A stretch of 64,000 nucleotides of DNA from Paractinoplanes ferrugineus (GTDB lineage: Bacteria > Actinomycetota > Actinomycetes > Mycobacteriales > Micromonosporaceae), in NCBI RefSeq assembly GCF_016862195.1, contig NZ_BOMM01000052.1:62001-126000 (forward strand), given 5' to 3'. Below are positions 26,701-35,800 of the stretch, piece by piece. The position numbers were made by a program, and so were the translations under genes. The notes beneath the pieces were generated by a model that saw nothing but the letters and a program-made list of their open reading frames with translations, was not told where the DNA came from and did no database searches. The stretch's first letter is position 1. Every line of letters starts with the position of its first letter.

Positions 26701-27423
26701 CGACATCTCCACGTCGTGGGCGCCACAGGTCAACCACGCGAGCGCCGCCGCAGCGCGTTGCGGGTTACTGCACAGCTGCGTCAGCTCCGCGGGCGTCATC
26801 GCCTGCACCTCGGCGGCTACTTCGATCTGCGCAGCACTGATCACCGGCACGGGTCCCGGCTCCTGCTCGGGCTCCGGCCACGACGCCGCGAGGGCCATCA
26901 TCGATCGATGGCCGTGGGCGAGGATGACCTCTATGGCGTCGGTGAAACTGAACCCAAAGATGTGAAGGGCGTCCTCGTCGACTGCGCGGGCGGCCGCCGC
27001 CATACGTCGCAGCGTCATCGTGGGGTGCTCGTGATCGCCGGGGTGGATGCGCCACCGGCGAGCACCGACGCTGAAACCGACGCCGAGGCGAGGATCGTTC
27101 GGCGACCGTGACGCGATGACCGGCCGTTCCGATGCGGCATGTACCGCGGCCGCGGCGAGTTCATCCACATGCTCGGCCGCGGCGACGACGTCACCACGAG
27201 GTGGCCGGCGCAGGCTCCGCAGCCACAGCGGGGCAAGGTGCGCGGCCCACGGTGCGCCGCCGGGGGCATCCATCGCCGCGGCAAGGACCGCGCGCACCGA
27301 GGCTGCGGTGAACGGGGCCAAGGCGGCATCGATGACCGACCAGCGGATCTGCTGCCGCGCTCGGTGGTGCCGCCGACCACCGCGTCGCTTCTGGACCATG
27401 CCGGAATCTTCGCGGTTCGCCAT
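23758..27423 (-). CDS. Large protein with C-terminal PD-(D/E)XK nuclease-like domain, divergent from caspase-helicase gene
   Basis: About 1221 aa from the ATG at 27423; a GTG at 27477 and an ATG at 27399 are alternatives, none with a clear ribosome site. The first ~1000 residues are helical and match nothing I know. Near residue 1097 comes GEIDLLIADPATRRLWVCEVK, a good PD-(D/E)XK core (Asp in EIDLL, Glu and Lys in CEVKD), followed by a helical tail including HVGKFLRPRQGHVAKLL. Related nuclease-like domains occur in NERD and restriction-type proteins. It is transcribed divergently from the caspase-helicase gene with 227 bases between starts, which suggests one functional locus. Role inferred: sensor or effector of a defence system. 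Confidence 0.7.
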   Translation of the reverse strand: MANREDSGMVQKRRGGRRHHRARQQIRWSVIDAALAPFTAASVRAVLAAAMDAPGGAPWAAHLAPLWLRSLRRPPRGDVVAAAEHVDELAAAAVHAASERPVIASRSPNDPRLGVGFSVGARRWRIHPGDHEHPTMTLRRMAAAARAVDEDALHIFGFSFTDAIEVILAHGHRSMMALAASWPEPEQEPGPVPVISAAQIEVAAEVQAMTPAELTQLCSNPQRAAAALAWLTCGAHDVEMSAFTPALGAVLFVRSAKTAVGVPASLTLDALVAAGEAILRRVGGQALARRRIQALTLAHATRLYSKTVVDRFAELPELEAPFVAGPRTLITVTSALTPRTLSAALDQAADRLREYADGRRDATRADAVKVVVFGGPLALAFQAVTDVVLVHVDELVEILADTGGDWIAVEHFLEDLGRHHGFERVEFLDLLDVWAAWRRYGRLGPVPDEQGAVLRVAPDDEDFTWDNAAAWDPVDAVLTAARMPPHHDWPVGRLVPGVGADLFTRADADMAIVGLDPPVVIQLDASEGQAFGVDPDTMVGLADGIRHSLSGHPDTAGHTRLAGGAPLRIVLRLIGDGPSGSENDPWVRVAVAPEHAVVEVGFGVGVLEQFLGDGMTGHHTVGAALHEIIRQVRAERDESPGPSAEVFLRGWQTTGPITTFITRVESLPRMAPVDTLPRTEAVRARALHRVFDLIHHQSIAGTFMGEEAHALCQQQLIPAIEQQLSDQLTSAEPGLLRQLAVRLNAVHASHFRRTRQVADALTRPWAANWHHLARDNEAMMNVRAAETLFEFALAQPPCGERRADAMAAAELTALTEFLLTVTNLDYGYELELHDLRIDVLADGTFAVEATDPEGDRQLPGVDVEAYHQALRDEEIAAAARTPAPAPSGMSDENGRSPFRDTGRMPVDYRPTRDDLPSSLRTVDDHLAAGMDAVHAVLGVAVDWPADEDGIAVISVTELIAEAISWSGLAEEQIRAALGTLTLSPDVLPALRERKYLEVERREHRIPLRPLPVISQQVWIMPWVALATQRLHAAYFSSSRLPYPDASIAPQATQAMGIHRKASNIALEHKVREIVESLGLPHRFQFTQNQLAEAGIANPVGEIDLLIADPATRRLWVCEVKDPIAAFSPVTLRVHVGKFLRPRQGHVAKLLKKAEQLRQYPSAAAAACGVDGGGAWRVVPLMVTRRVEPAAYATAPQVAFALPHQLATTLTDTGEPAPGPRG

Positions 27424-27650
27424 CGGATTCTCGACTCTATTCGGTCCTCCGCCATCGGGATTCCGAGGCAATTTCACGAAATCCGACCCCCATTGCGCTG
27501 CCCCGCACCGTCACATGGCGGTGGCCGTGTCGCCTGGTAGCGTGGGCCGCCGTCCCGTTCGAGAACACTGTGGCGGCGCGGCAGTGAAGCGGCGGATGGC
27601 GCTGCGTTCGCCCGAATTGAATACGAACTACTTTCACTCGTGAGGCGTGA

Positions 27651-30600
27651 ATGTCGGGCACACCGGCTGCGGCTTCGGCCCGGCAGTTCCATGGTCTCTT
27701 CGTAGGCATCAACAAATATCGCTTCAAGACCGTGCGCCGGCTCGCATCAGCGGCCCGCGACGCCAAGGCCCTGCACGCCGTCTTCTCCGACAACCTCGGC
27801 GACGACGACACCACGCTGCTGTTGGACCGGGACGCAACCCGCACCGCCATCGTCACCGCGCTCACAAACCTGCGTACCCGCAGCACCGCCGACGACATCG
27901 TGGTCATCTCGTTCTCCGGCCACGGCAGCACCACCCACGAGTTGGTCACCCACGACGCCGACCCGAACAACCTGCCCTCGACCGCGCTTCCGCTCGATGA
28001 GTTCATCGACCTGGTCAGCGCGATCCCGGCCCGCCAACTGATCGTGATCCTGGACTGCTGCTTCGCCGGCGGCGCGGGCGCGAAGGTCCTCAACGCTCCT
28101 CTCGTGCCGCGCGGCGCCCTGCACGGCGTGCCCGAATCCACCGACGCACGGCTGGAGCGGATGGCGGGCACCGGCCGGCTCATCCTCGCCGCCGCGACCG
28201 GCGAGCAGGAGGCATGGGAGGACCCGCACCTGGGCCACGGCCTACTCACCTACCACCTGCTGCGGGCCCTGCTCGGCGAAGCCGCAGCAGGCAGCGGCGA
28301 GCACGTACGCCTCTACGACCTGCTGGCGTTCGTGACCCGAGAGGTCAAGGCCAAGGCGTCCGGCACCGTCGCCGCGGAGCAGGATCCCAGCCTGCGCGGC
28401 CAGGTCAACGGAGAGCTGACGTGGCCGATCTTCATCGACACCGGCCCGCTCTACTCTGCGCAATTCCCGTCATCGGTCCTCGCCCCGGTCACCCAGGACC
28501 TCGCAAGCCTGCGTGATCACGGGATCCCCCAGCCGGTTCTAGACGCGTGGGCGGCGCGCATCGACGCGCTCAACGACCTCCAGGTCGACACCATCAATCA
28601 GGGCCGGCTGCTCGCCGGGGAGAACGTCCTGGTGACAGCCCCCACGTCCTCCGGCAAGACCATGATCGGTGAACTCGCCGCGATCCGCGCCGCGCAAATG
28701 GGCGGCCGGTCGGTGTTCCTGCTGCCCACCCGCGCACTGGTCAACGAGCAGTACGCGAGGTTCTCCCGCACGTACGGACCGATCGGGCTGCAGACGATCC
28801 GCGCCACCGGAGAGACCGCAGACGACGTGCCCGCACTGCTGCGAGGGCAATTCGACCTGGCCGTCTTGACCTACGAGAAGTTCGCCGGCCTCGCGCTGGG
28901 CAACCCGCACCTGCTCAAGCTGCTGTCGGTCATCGTCATCGACGAGGTCCAGACGATCGTCGACCCCGGCCGAGGCGCCTACCTCGAATTCCTGCTGACC
29001 GTGCTCAAAGCCCGCCGCCCCGAAGGCGTCACGCCGCAGGTCGTCGCGCTGTCCGCCGTGCTCGGAGACCTCGGCGGTCTGGACAGCTGGCTCGACGCCA
29101 ATGTCATCGCGCGTACCGAACGGCCCGTGCCGCTGCTCGAAGGAGTCCTCGGCCCCGACGGCGTCTACCGGTACGCCGACGCCGACGGTGAGAACGCCTC
29201 CGAGCAGCTCATCGCACCGATCGGGTGGATGCGCAGCAGCCAGGACGTGATCATTCCGCTGGTGCGCAAACTGGTGGGCGAAGGCCAGCAGGTCATCATC
29301 TTCCGCAGCACCCGCGGCGCGGCCCGCGGCTGCGCGAACTACCTCGCGCGCTCCCTTGGGCTACCGCCGGCGAACGCCGCGCTGGAGGCGGTGGCTGGCG
29401 GGGACCCGAGCGCGGTCCTGACGGATCTGCGGCAGTGCCTGGCCGGTGGCGTCGCCTTCCACATCTCCGACCTCGCCCGCGATGAGAAGATCGCCATCGA
29501 GGACGAATTCCGAGCCCCGGACAGCGGCATCCGCGTCCTGGTCTCCACCACGACGCTCGCCCAGGGCGTCAACCTGCCCGCCGAGACCGTGATCATCGTC
29601 GAGTTGGACCACCCGACCGGGCCCACCTCGACCGCCCCATACACGGTCGCCGAGTACAAAAACATCGCCGGCCGCGCCGGGCGGCTCGGGCTGACCGACG
29701 GGGGCCGCGCCGTGCTGATCGTCAGCGGCGGCGTCGACACCGAACGCCGCTGGCGCGACTACGTCCACGGAAGCCCTGAGGACCTGCGGTCTCAACTACT
29801 CGATCCGCAACAGGACATCGCGACGCTGTTGCTGCGCGTGGTCGCTGTCGCCTCCCGCCGCGAAGGCTCGACGGGCCTGAGCGAAACCGACATCATCGCG
29901 TTCCTGTCCAACAGCTTCGCCGCCCACCAGCAACGGCTCTCCGGCGCGGCAGACCCGTTCCCCGCAGCCACCGTCTCCGCCGTGCTCGCCGAGCTGGTCG
30001 CGGCCGGCCTGCTCTCCTCCGGCACGTCCGGGATCGAGCTGACCGAGCTCGGGACCTACGTCTCGCAGAGCGGCCTGAAGGTCGCCTCCGCCGTCCGGGT
30101 CGCCCGCGCCCTCCGAGCGGTGCCGCCCGCCGCGCTCAACCGCGTCACCATCATCGCCGCCGCGCAGCTGACCGACGAGGTCACCAGCGCCCGCCCCCAA
30201 GTCAACGCGAAGGGATGGCAGCGGGAGCAGGGCACCTACCTCGGCGAGCTACGCCGCCATGGACTGGCCCAGCCGGTGATGGAAGCGATGCCCGGCCACG
30301 AACGCAAGACGGCCGCCGAGCGCGCCAAACGCGCGGTGGCCTGCATGTGGTGGATGTCCGGTGTCCCGGTCGGCCAGATCGAGCGGCAGCTCATGGTGCA
30401 CATGCCGCGCAAGGACGCCGCCGGAGTCGCGCGGGCAGCAGCCGACCGCACCCAAAGCGTCGTCGGCGTCGTCATCGACATCGCGCGCTGCCTGCACCCT
30501 GACGCGAATCTCGACGACCTCGCCCGGCTCCTGCCCATCCAGCTCGAATTCGGCATCCCGCCCGAACTCGTCCCGCTGGCCCAACACGCCGGCGCCGCCC

Positions 30601-30803
30601 TCGACCGGCCCGACTACCTGCGCCTCGCCGCAGCCTCGCTCACCGACCCGGAGACCGTGCTAGACGCCGAGGACGACACCCTGCTGGCCTGCCTCAACGG
30701 CAACCAGAGCAAACTCCGCCAACTACGCAAGGCCGCTCGGGAAGCCCGAGACGGCGATGACGACACCGACTTCGCCGACATGATGCCCGCAGCCACCGAC
30801 TAG
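27651..30803 (+). CDS. Caspase-like protease fused to a Ski2-like DExH helicase
   Basis: 1050 aa; ATG with GAGGCGTG upstream. Residues 10-250 are a peptidase C14/metacaspase-type domain: FVGINKY, then ISFSGHGS (His91) and VILDCCFAGG (Cys137), the complete His-Cys dyad. From residue 300 a Ski2/Hel308-type helicase follows: APTSSGKT (motif I, ~333), LPTRALVNEQ (Ia), VIDEVQ (II, ~430), SAVLGD (III), FRSTRGAA (IV), TTTLAQGVNLP (V) and NIAGRAGRLG (VI, ~672). The last 300 residues carry a winged-helix-like and helical region. Fusion of a death-type protease to a nucleic-acid motor suggests sensing of abnormal nucleic acid followed by proteolysis; that is inference. The small nuclease gene starts 27 bases downstream. 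Confidence 0.85.
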   Translation: MSGTPAAASARQFHGLFVGINKYRFKTVRRLASAARDAKALHAVFSDNLGDDDTTLLLDRDATRTAIVTALTNLRTRSTADDIVVISFSGHGSTTHELVTHDADPNNLPSTALPLDEFIDLVSAIPARQLIVILDCCFAGGAGAKVLNAPLVPRGALHGVPESTDARLERMAGTGRLILAAATGEQEAWEDPHLGHGLLTYHLLRALLGEAAAGSGEHVRLYDLLAFVTREVKAKASGTVAAEQDPSLRGQVNGELTWPIFIDTGPLYSAQFPSSVLAPVTQDLASLRDHGIPQPVLDAWAARIDALNDLQVDTINQGRLLAGENVLVTAPTSSGKTMIGELAAIRAAQMGGRSVFLLPTRALVNEQYARFSRTYGPIGLQTIRATGETADDVPALLRGQFDLAVLTYEKFAGLALGNPHLLKLLSVIVIDEVQTIVDPGRGAYLEFLLTVLKARRPEGVTPQVVALSAVLGDLGGLDSWLDANVIARTERPVPLLEGVLGPDGVYRYADADGENASEQLIAPIGWMRSSQDVIIPLVRKLVGEGQQVIIFRSTRGAARGCANYLARSLGLPPANAALEAVAGGDPSAVLTDLRQCLAGGVAFHISDLARDEKIAIEDEFRAPDSGIRVLVSTTTLAQGVNLPAETVIIVELDHPTGPTSTAPYTVAEYKNIAGRAGRLGLTDGGRAVLIVSGGVDTERRWRDYVHGSPEDLRSQLLDPQQDIATLLLRVVAVASRREGSTGLSETDIIAFLSNSFAAHQQRLSGAADPFPAATVSAVLAELVAAGLLSSGTSGIELTELGTYVSQSGLKVASAVRVARALRAVPPAALNRVTIIAAAQLTDEVTSARPQVNAKGWQREQGTYLGELRRHGLAQPVMEAMPGHERKTAAERAKRAVACMWWMSGVPVGQIERQLMVHMPRKDAAGVARAAADRTQSVVGVVIDIARCLHPDANLDDLARLLPIQLEFGIPPELVPLAQHAGAALDRPDYLRLAAASLTDPETVLDAEDDTLLACLNGNQSKLRQLRKAAREARDGDDDTDFADMMPAATD

Positions 30804-30830
30804 GTTCCGACCGAGAGCGAGCACCCCATC

Positions 30831-31409
30831 ATGAGCAACGACGCCCCGGCCGGGGAAACCATCGCCGATGACGAAGACCACTGGCCGGCCTTCGACATCA
30901 CCCCGAAGGCGTACGAGGAAGCGGTCGCCGCGATCGCCAAGTCGATGAATTTGGACATCGTCGGTTGGCAGGTCCAGCACCTTGAGTCGATCGAGGCCCC
31001 TGACGGCGTCTACATCATGGACGTCACCGCCCGCTTCCAGCTGGCGGGCATGGACTTCCTCATCCTGTTCGAGTGCAAACGGCACAAGACCCGCGTCAAA
31101 CGCTCCGACGTGCAAGTCCTGCACACCAAACTCCAGTCCATCGGCGCGCACAAAGGCGTCGTGGTGTCCGCCGCCGGGTTCCAGCGCGGCGCCCTCGAAT
31201 TCGCCGAAATGCACGGCATTGCCTGCGTCCGCCTGGTCGACAACGCCTGGAACTACCTGACCCGCCACACCAAGACGACGAACCCGCCCGCCCTCACCGG
31301 CTCCTTCACCGGCTACGCGATCACGCCCGACGTCGAGGAGGACTACGACTTCGCCATCCTTACCGGCAACACCGACAACAGCCGCGCCGCGCTGGTGCCC
31401 CCGGGGTAG
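30831..31409 (+). CDS. Mrr-like restriction endonuclease, partner of the caspase-helicase
   Basis: 192 aa. PD-(D/E)XK core: Glu30 in the first helix, Asp64 in YIMDVTARF, Glu81 and Lys83 in LFECKRHK. The Mrr-typical segment VQVLHTKLQSIGAHKGVVV and then GALEFAEMHGI follow. The ~45 C-terminal residues are variable. ATG with GAGCGAGCA upstream, 27 bases after the caspase-helicase stop, so certainly the same operon. Known family members cut DNA, often modified DNA; here it may be the DNA-damaging arm of the locus. Confidence 0.8.
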   Translation: MSNDAPAGETIADDEDHWPAFDITPKAYEEAVAAIAKSMNLDIVGWQVQHLESIEAPDGVYIMDVTARFQLAGMDFLILFECKRHKTRVKRSDVQVLHTKLQSIGAHKGVVVSAAGFQRGALEFAEMHGIACVRLVDNAWNYLTRHTKTTNPPALTGSFTGYAITPDVEEDYDFAILTGNTDNSRAALVPPG

Positions 31410-31696
31410 CCCGACCTGCGACAGCGACATCCAGCCATCCCGGCCAGACCGTCGCCCAGCTGGTCCAGGCCGTCGCAGACGCCCGGAAACATGAACTTAG
31501 GCCCCAGTAAGCAGTTCGGGCAGCTCGGCAAGCAGGCACGGGAACCAGCAGACCCGCCGTCCGTTCAACGTCACGATCGACATCGTCTTGCCGGACGGGA
31601 TGCCGGCTATGTCGCTCCTGCCTCCGACGTCCGCGGACATCACCGGTCAACACAAGGAGTGGCCGCTGCGGTCTGGGTTTGAGGCGGACGACGACG

Positions 31697-32731
31697 TTAG
31701 CCGAGTTCGGGCTCGGCCGGCTCTCTGTGCGTGCCGAGCCCTTCGGCCCCGCCCTCCGCAGCGATGCTCCTGACGTCGGCGTCGCCCGCGGGAGAACGAT
31801 CCGGCAGGGCGTAGTCCTGGGTAGTGGCGGAGATCGCGGTGGTCAGTCGATCGACGTTCGCCGAGAGGGCGGCGATGCTGGCCTGGAGCGCGACTGCCGA
31901 AGACGCGGAACGTGCGTCCATCGCCTGGGTGAGCAGGGCGTTGTAGAGGTAGCCGGGTCCTTGTGCGCGGTTCGTGGTGCCGCCGTTGAGCGTATAGAAT
32001 GAGGTCGACGACAACGAGTTCTGAGCACTTGGGCTTTGGATTTGGGGACCGCGTTCGCCTGTGGGTGGAGCGGTCCTGTCGTCAGTCAGGGACAGTTCTC
32101 TGCCGGTCGCGGCGTCGTGGATAGTGGCGACGCTGGCGACGCGACTCCACCACTGCGGTTCGTCGAAGACCAGGGCGCGCTGGAACGCCCACGCGGTGAC
32201 GTCGGGAAGCCACAGGGCGGGTTGGTTGCGGTCGTCGACGTGTTGCAGCCGCATCCGGGCGTTGATCTGCTGGCTGCGGACGAGGCGCCGGTAGGTGGTG
32301 ACGTCGGGCAGGTCGCTCGGGTTGATCTTGCGGCCTTGGAGCTGGGTGTCGAGTTGTTCGCGTGGGCTGGCGCGGGTGTCGAGGACGACGTCGCGGACCT
32401 TCTGGTCGTTGAGCTGGTGCAGCAGCTGGGTGAGCGCTGCCTGCCGGGCGGCTTCCTGGTGTTCGCCGAGAGGTGCTTGGGCGATCATCAGGGTCCAGCC
32501 GGCGTGGGCCTCGGTGGTGTCGAGCATGTCTTCGATGGGCTGGATGTGGCCGCGCCGGTAGAGGTCGCTGGCGTGGAACTCTTCGTGTGGGCCGGCGGCT
32601 TGGCGGGCGGCGTCGATGACGTCGGACAGGTCGTCGGCGTCGACGAGCACGGCGGCGAACAGGTACGCCCCGGGATGCTGGTGCAGCCGGATGAACGCTT
32701 CGTCGACGAACGCGACGGGGTGCGTGCTCAT
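31697..32731 (-). CDS. DUF3800-like protein behind the relaxase
   Basis: 344 aa. The start MSTHPVAFVDEAF and the following alternating strands (GAYLFAAVLVDADD) match the N-terminal FVDE/YxDES signature of DUF3800, an RNase H-like fold family common in mobile elements and phage-related loci. A second acidic patch (DVVLDTRAS) fits the fold. The C-terminal 120 residues are poorly conserved and possibly coiled. It starts 70 bases after the relaxase stop on the same strand and is probably cotranscribed. Nuclease activity is only an inference from the fold. Confidence 0.6.
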   Translation of the reverse strand: MSTHPVAFVDEAFIRLHQHPGAYLFAAVLVDADDLSDVIDAARQAAGPHEEFHASDLYRRGHIQPIEDMLDTTEAHAGWTLMIAQAPLGEHQEAARQAALTQLLHQLNDQKVRDVVLDTRASPREQLDTQLQGRKINPSDLPDVTTYRRLVRSQQINARMRLQHVDDRNQPALWLPDVTAWAFQRALVFDEPQWWSRVASVATIHDAATGRELSLTDDRTAPPTGERGPQIQSPSAQNSLSSTSFYTLNGGTTNRAQGPGYLYNALLTQAMDARSASSAVALQASIAALSANVDRLTTAISATTQDYALPDRSPAGDADVRSIAAEGGAEGLGTHREPAEPELG

Positions 32732-32800
32732 GACCGCATCTGATCGTGCCGGCTGGCCTGAGCCCAGGTAGGGCAGTTTTCATGGTCGAGCGTCGGGGTG

Positions 32801-35800
32801 TCAGGCATGATCCGCCTCCGGCTCGGAGTGGTCGGGCGGCGTGTCGAGGTCGGGGTCCTCGAGGACGCGCTGCTGTGCGGTTTCGGCGTGTGCGGTGAGG
32901 TGGTCGGGCACAGGCCGGGCGTGGGGTTGCGGGCGGGTGGCATCGACGGCACGCACCCGCGCCGCGGTGGCGCGGACCGCGTCCGCGAGGCTGCTGGCGT
33001 CCTCGGCAAGGTTCTGCGCGCGCCGGGCGGCCTCGGCCGCGGCAGCAAGGCCGGCGTAGCGGGTGGGTAGCGCCTCGGCGTACCAGTCGGCCCAGCCTTG
33101 GTGGCGGCCTTCGAGGTCGTGCACCCGTTCGCGGATGACGTCGATGCGTCCGCGCGCGGAGGTGAGCCGGTCTTGTAGTTCGTCGACGGTGGTGCTGGCC
33201 CGCAGCGCATCGGTTCGGGCGTGCTGGTGGCGGATCGCGGCCCGGGTGTGCAGGGGCCCGGCGTGCCACCACCGGGGCTTGGTCGCGTCGGCGTGCCGGG
33301 TCGCGGAGGCCGCGGCGGTCTGGGCGGTGGCCAGGTCGACGCGGGCGTCGCGCAGCTGGTTCTCGGCGCCGACGAGCTGGGTGTGGGCCGCGCGGAGCTG
33401 CCCGGCGACGTAGGCGGGGGCGTTCTGGTCGGCGTCGCGTTGCGCCGTGATGAGCGCGCGGAGCTGGCCGTCGGTGGCGGAGTGGATCTGCCCGGCGAGG
33501 GTGGCGACGCCGAGCACGGTCTGCGCGCGCTGCCATCCCCCCCACTTACCGACGTCGCGGGGCGATGGTTCGGGACCGATCGGGTCGTCGCCGCTGAGGC
33601 TGTAGCGGTCGCGGTAGGCAGCGACCACGGCGGCGCGGCTGGTCCATTGCCGGCGCCCGGCCTGATCGGCGGGCACCGCTCCCAGCGCCGCGGTCCAGGC
33701 GGGTCGTTCTGCGGCGGCCTGGTGGGCGAGGGCGTCGATGCGGGTGTCGCAGATGGCGGCGACCTGGCGCAGGGCGTCGCCGATGTCGCCGTCGATGGCA
33801 GGTACGCGCTGGGTGTAGGTGCCGGCCTGGGCGGGGCTGAGCGCGACGGCGGGGTCAGGTTGCAGGTCGTGGTATGCCTGATCGATGCGCCAGGCGAGCA
33901 CCGCAGCGGTGTCGCGAGCGCTGTTCAATTCCCGCTCGGAAGCGACGGCGGCGAGGACTTGATCGGGGTCGTATCCGGCGGCGGCCAGCGCGTGCAGGCG
34001 GCCGGCGAGGGCGGGCATAGCCGGGTCAGCGGCCACGTTGTCGGCAACCGCCGCTCCGGCCACACCGCGGATGACAGCGGTGTATCGGGCGGTGCCGGCG
34101 CGGGCGGTGAGGTCGTCGTAGATGGGGCCCCAGTGCCGCAGCGTGTCGGCGTCGGCCCACAGGGTTTGTTCGGTTTCGGTGGCGGAGCGGTCGGTGCCGT
34201 CGTCGCGCAGGATTGCGGCGAGCACGGTGATGCCAGCGGTGGCCGGTGCGGGTGGATGGGCTTCGGGTGGTTCGTCGGCGGTGACGACCGCGAGCTGGTT
34301 GAGGAGTCGGCCGCGGGTGGCCATGACGTAGAGCCGGGCGCGGGTGGTCGCAGCGTCGATGATGGCGCGGGCGGCGTCGACGGTGCGGCCTTGGGCGGAG
34401 TCGACGGTGGCGGCGTAGGCGAGCTGGACGTGTTCGGCGACGTACTCGGCGGGCAGCGCGGTGGTGGCGTGGCTGGCCGCGTTTTCGACCAGGAGGGCAC
34501 CGTCTGGACCAAGTTGCAGGATGCGCCATTGGGTGCGGTTGGCGACGAACGCGTCGCCCGCTTGCAGAGTGCGGTTGTTGCGGCGGGTGACGATCAGGTC
34601 CCCGACGCCGGCGTGGGTGCCGTCGCCGAGGGTGACAGCCGGCCCGGCTTGCACGAGTCCGGCGCGGATGAGCAGGCGCCGAGCTTGGGTGGCGATGTCG
34701 GCGGCTTCGGCCTGGGTTTCGACGAGGATGAGGCTGGTGCGGCCTTGCAGGACGTCGGCGGCCCACCCGTCGAGGACGTGGTTGATGAGTTCGGTGCGGT
34801 GTCCGGCGATGATCCGGCCGCGGCGGTCGTACTCGGCGAGCACGGTGGTGTCGCCCTCGCGCAGCCGCAGGGAGGCGGGGCCTTCCCACGGGTCGGTGAA
34901 TCGGCGGACCTCGCGTAGCTGGGTGGTGGTGCCGAGGGAGGCGAGGTAGCGGAACATTCCGCCCGGGCCGATCGCGGAGATCTGCTCGGGGTCACCGACC
35001 AGGATCAGCTTCCCGCCGATGGGTTCGAGGAGTTGGGTGAGGCGGACCAGGTCGAGCGTGGAGGCTTGCGACGCCTCGTCGATGATCACCCACTGGCCCG
35101 GTTGGAAGGCCCAGTCGGCCGGGGTGGTGCCTTCGGGTGGCATCGATTGGGCGTGCAGCCACATGGCGATGTTTTCGGTACGGATGCCGGGCTGATCCCC
35201 GTCGCGGGTCGCGTCGGCGAGGACGAACGCGGCGTTCTGCCCGACCGTCAGGCCGAGCACTGGCACGCCGGCCTGCCGGGCTGCAATCCCGACGGCTCGC
35301 TGCAGATAGGTTTTGCCGGTGCCGGCCGGGCCGACGATGCCGGTGACGCGGCGGGTATCGCCGACGGCGAAGTGCAGCGCGGCGCTTTTCTCATCCGACA
35401 GGTCGAGCCGGTCAGCGACCGCATCGAGCAACGTCCGGGATGCGGCGGTGGCGCCGTATCGGGTGGCGTAGGCGAGGAGTTCCTTCTCAGCGGCCAGGAC
35501 GGGTTCGGTGGAGAGTTTCAGGTCGCGGTGGCGGCTGTAGATGCTCTGTCGATCGGAGCCGCGGACCAGGGTGTCGCCCCATTCGAGCAACGCGGGCGGG
35601 GTCAAGACCCGCAGGCCGCCGGCCCGGGCGCGGATGGCTTGGGCGGCGTAGCGCTGCACTTGCTGCCAGTCCGAGCGCCGGTCGGCGGTCGGGTTGACGT
35701 GCAGTTGGCGACCGATGGCGAGTTCGAGGTGGTCGAGGCTGAACACGGCGCGTTCGGCGCTGAGCTCATCAACAGCGCGTTCGACGGCCAGGTGCGGCAG

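Noticed and set aside
33221..34918. 565-codon plus-strand Gly/Val-rich frame
   Set aside because: Antisense shadow of the relaxase gene, produced by high GC.
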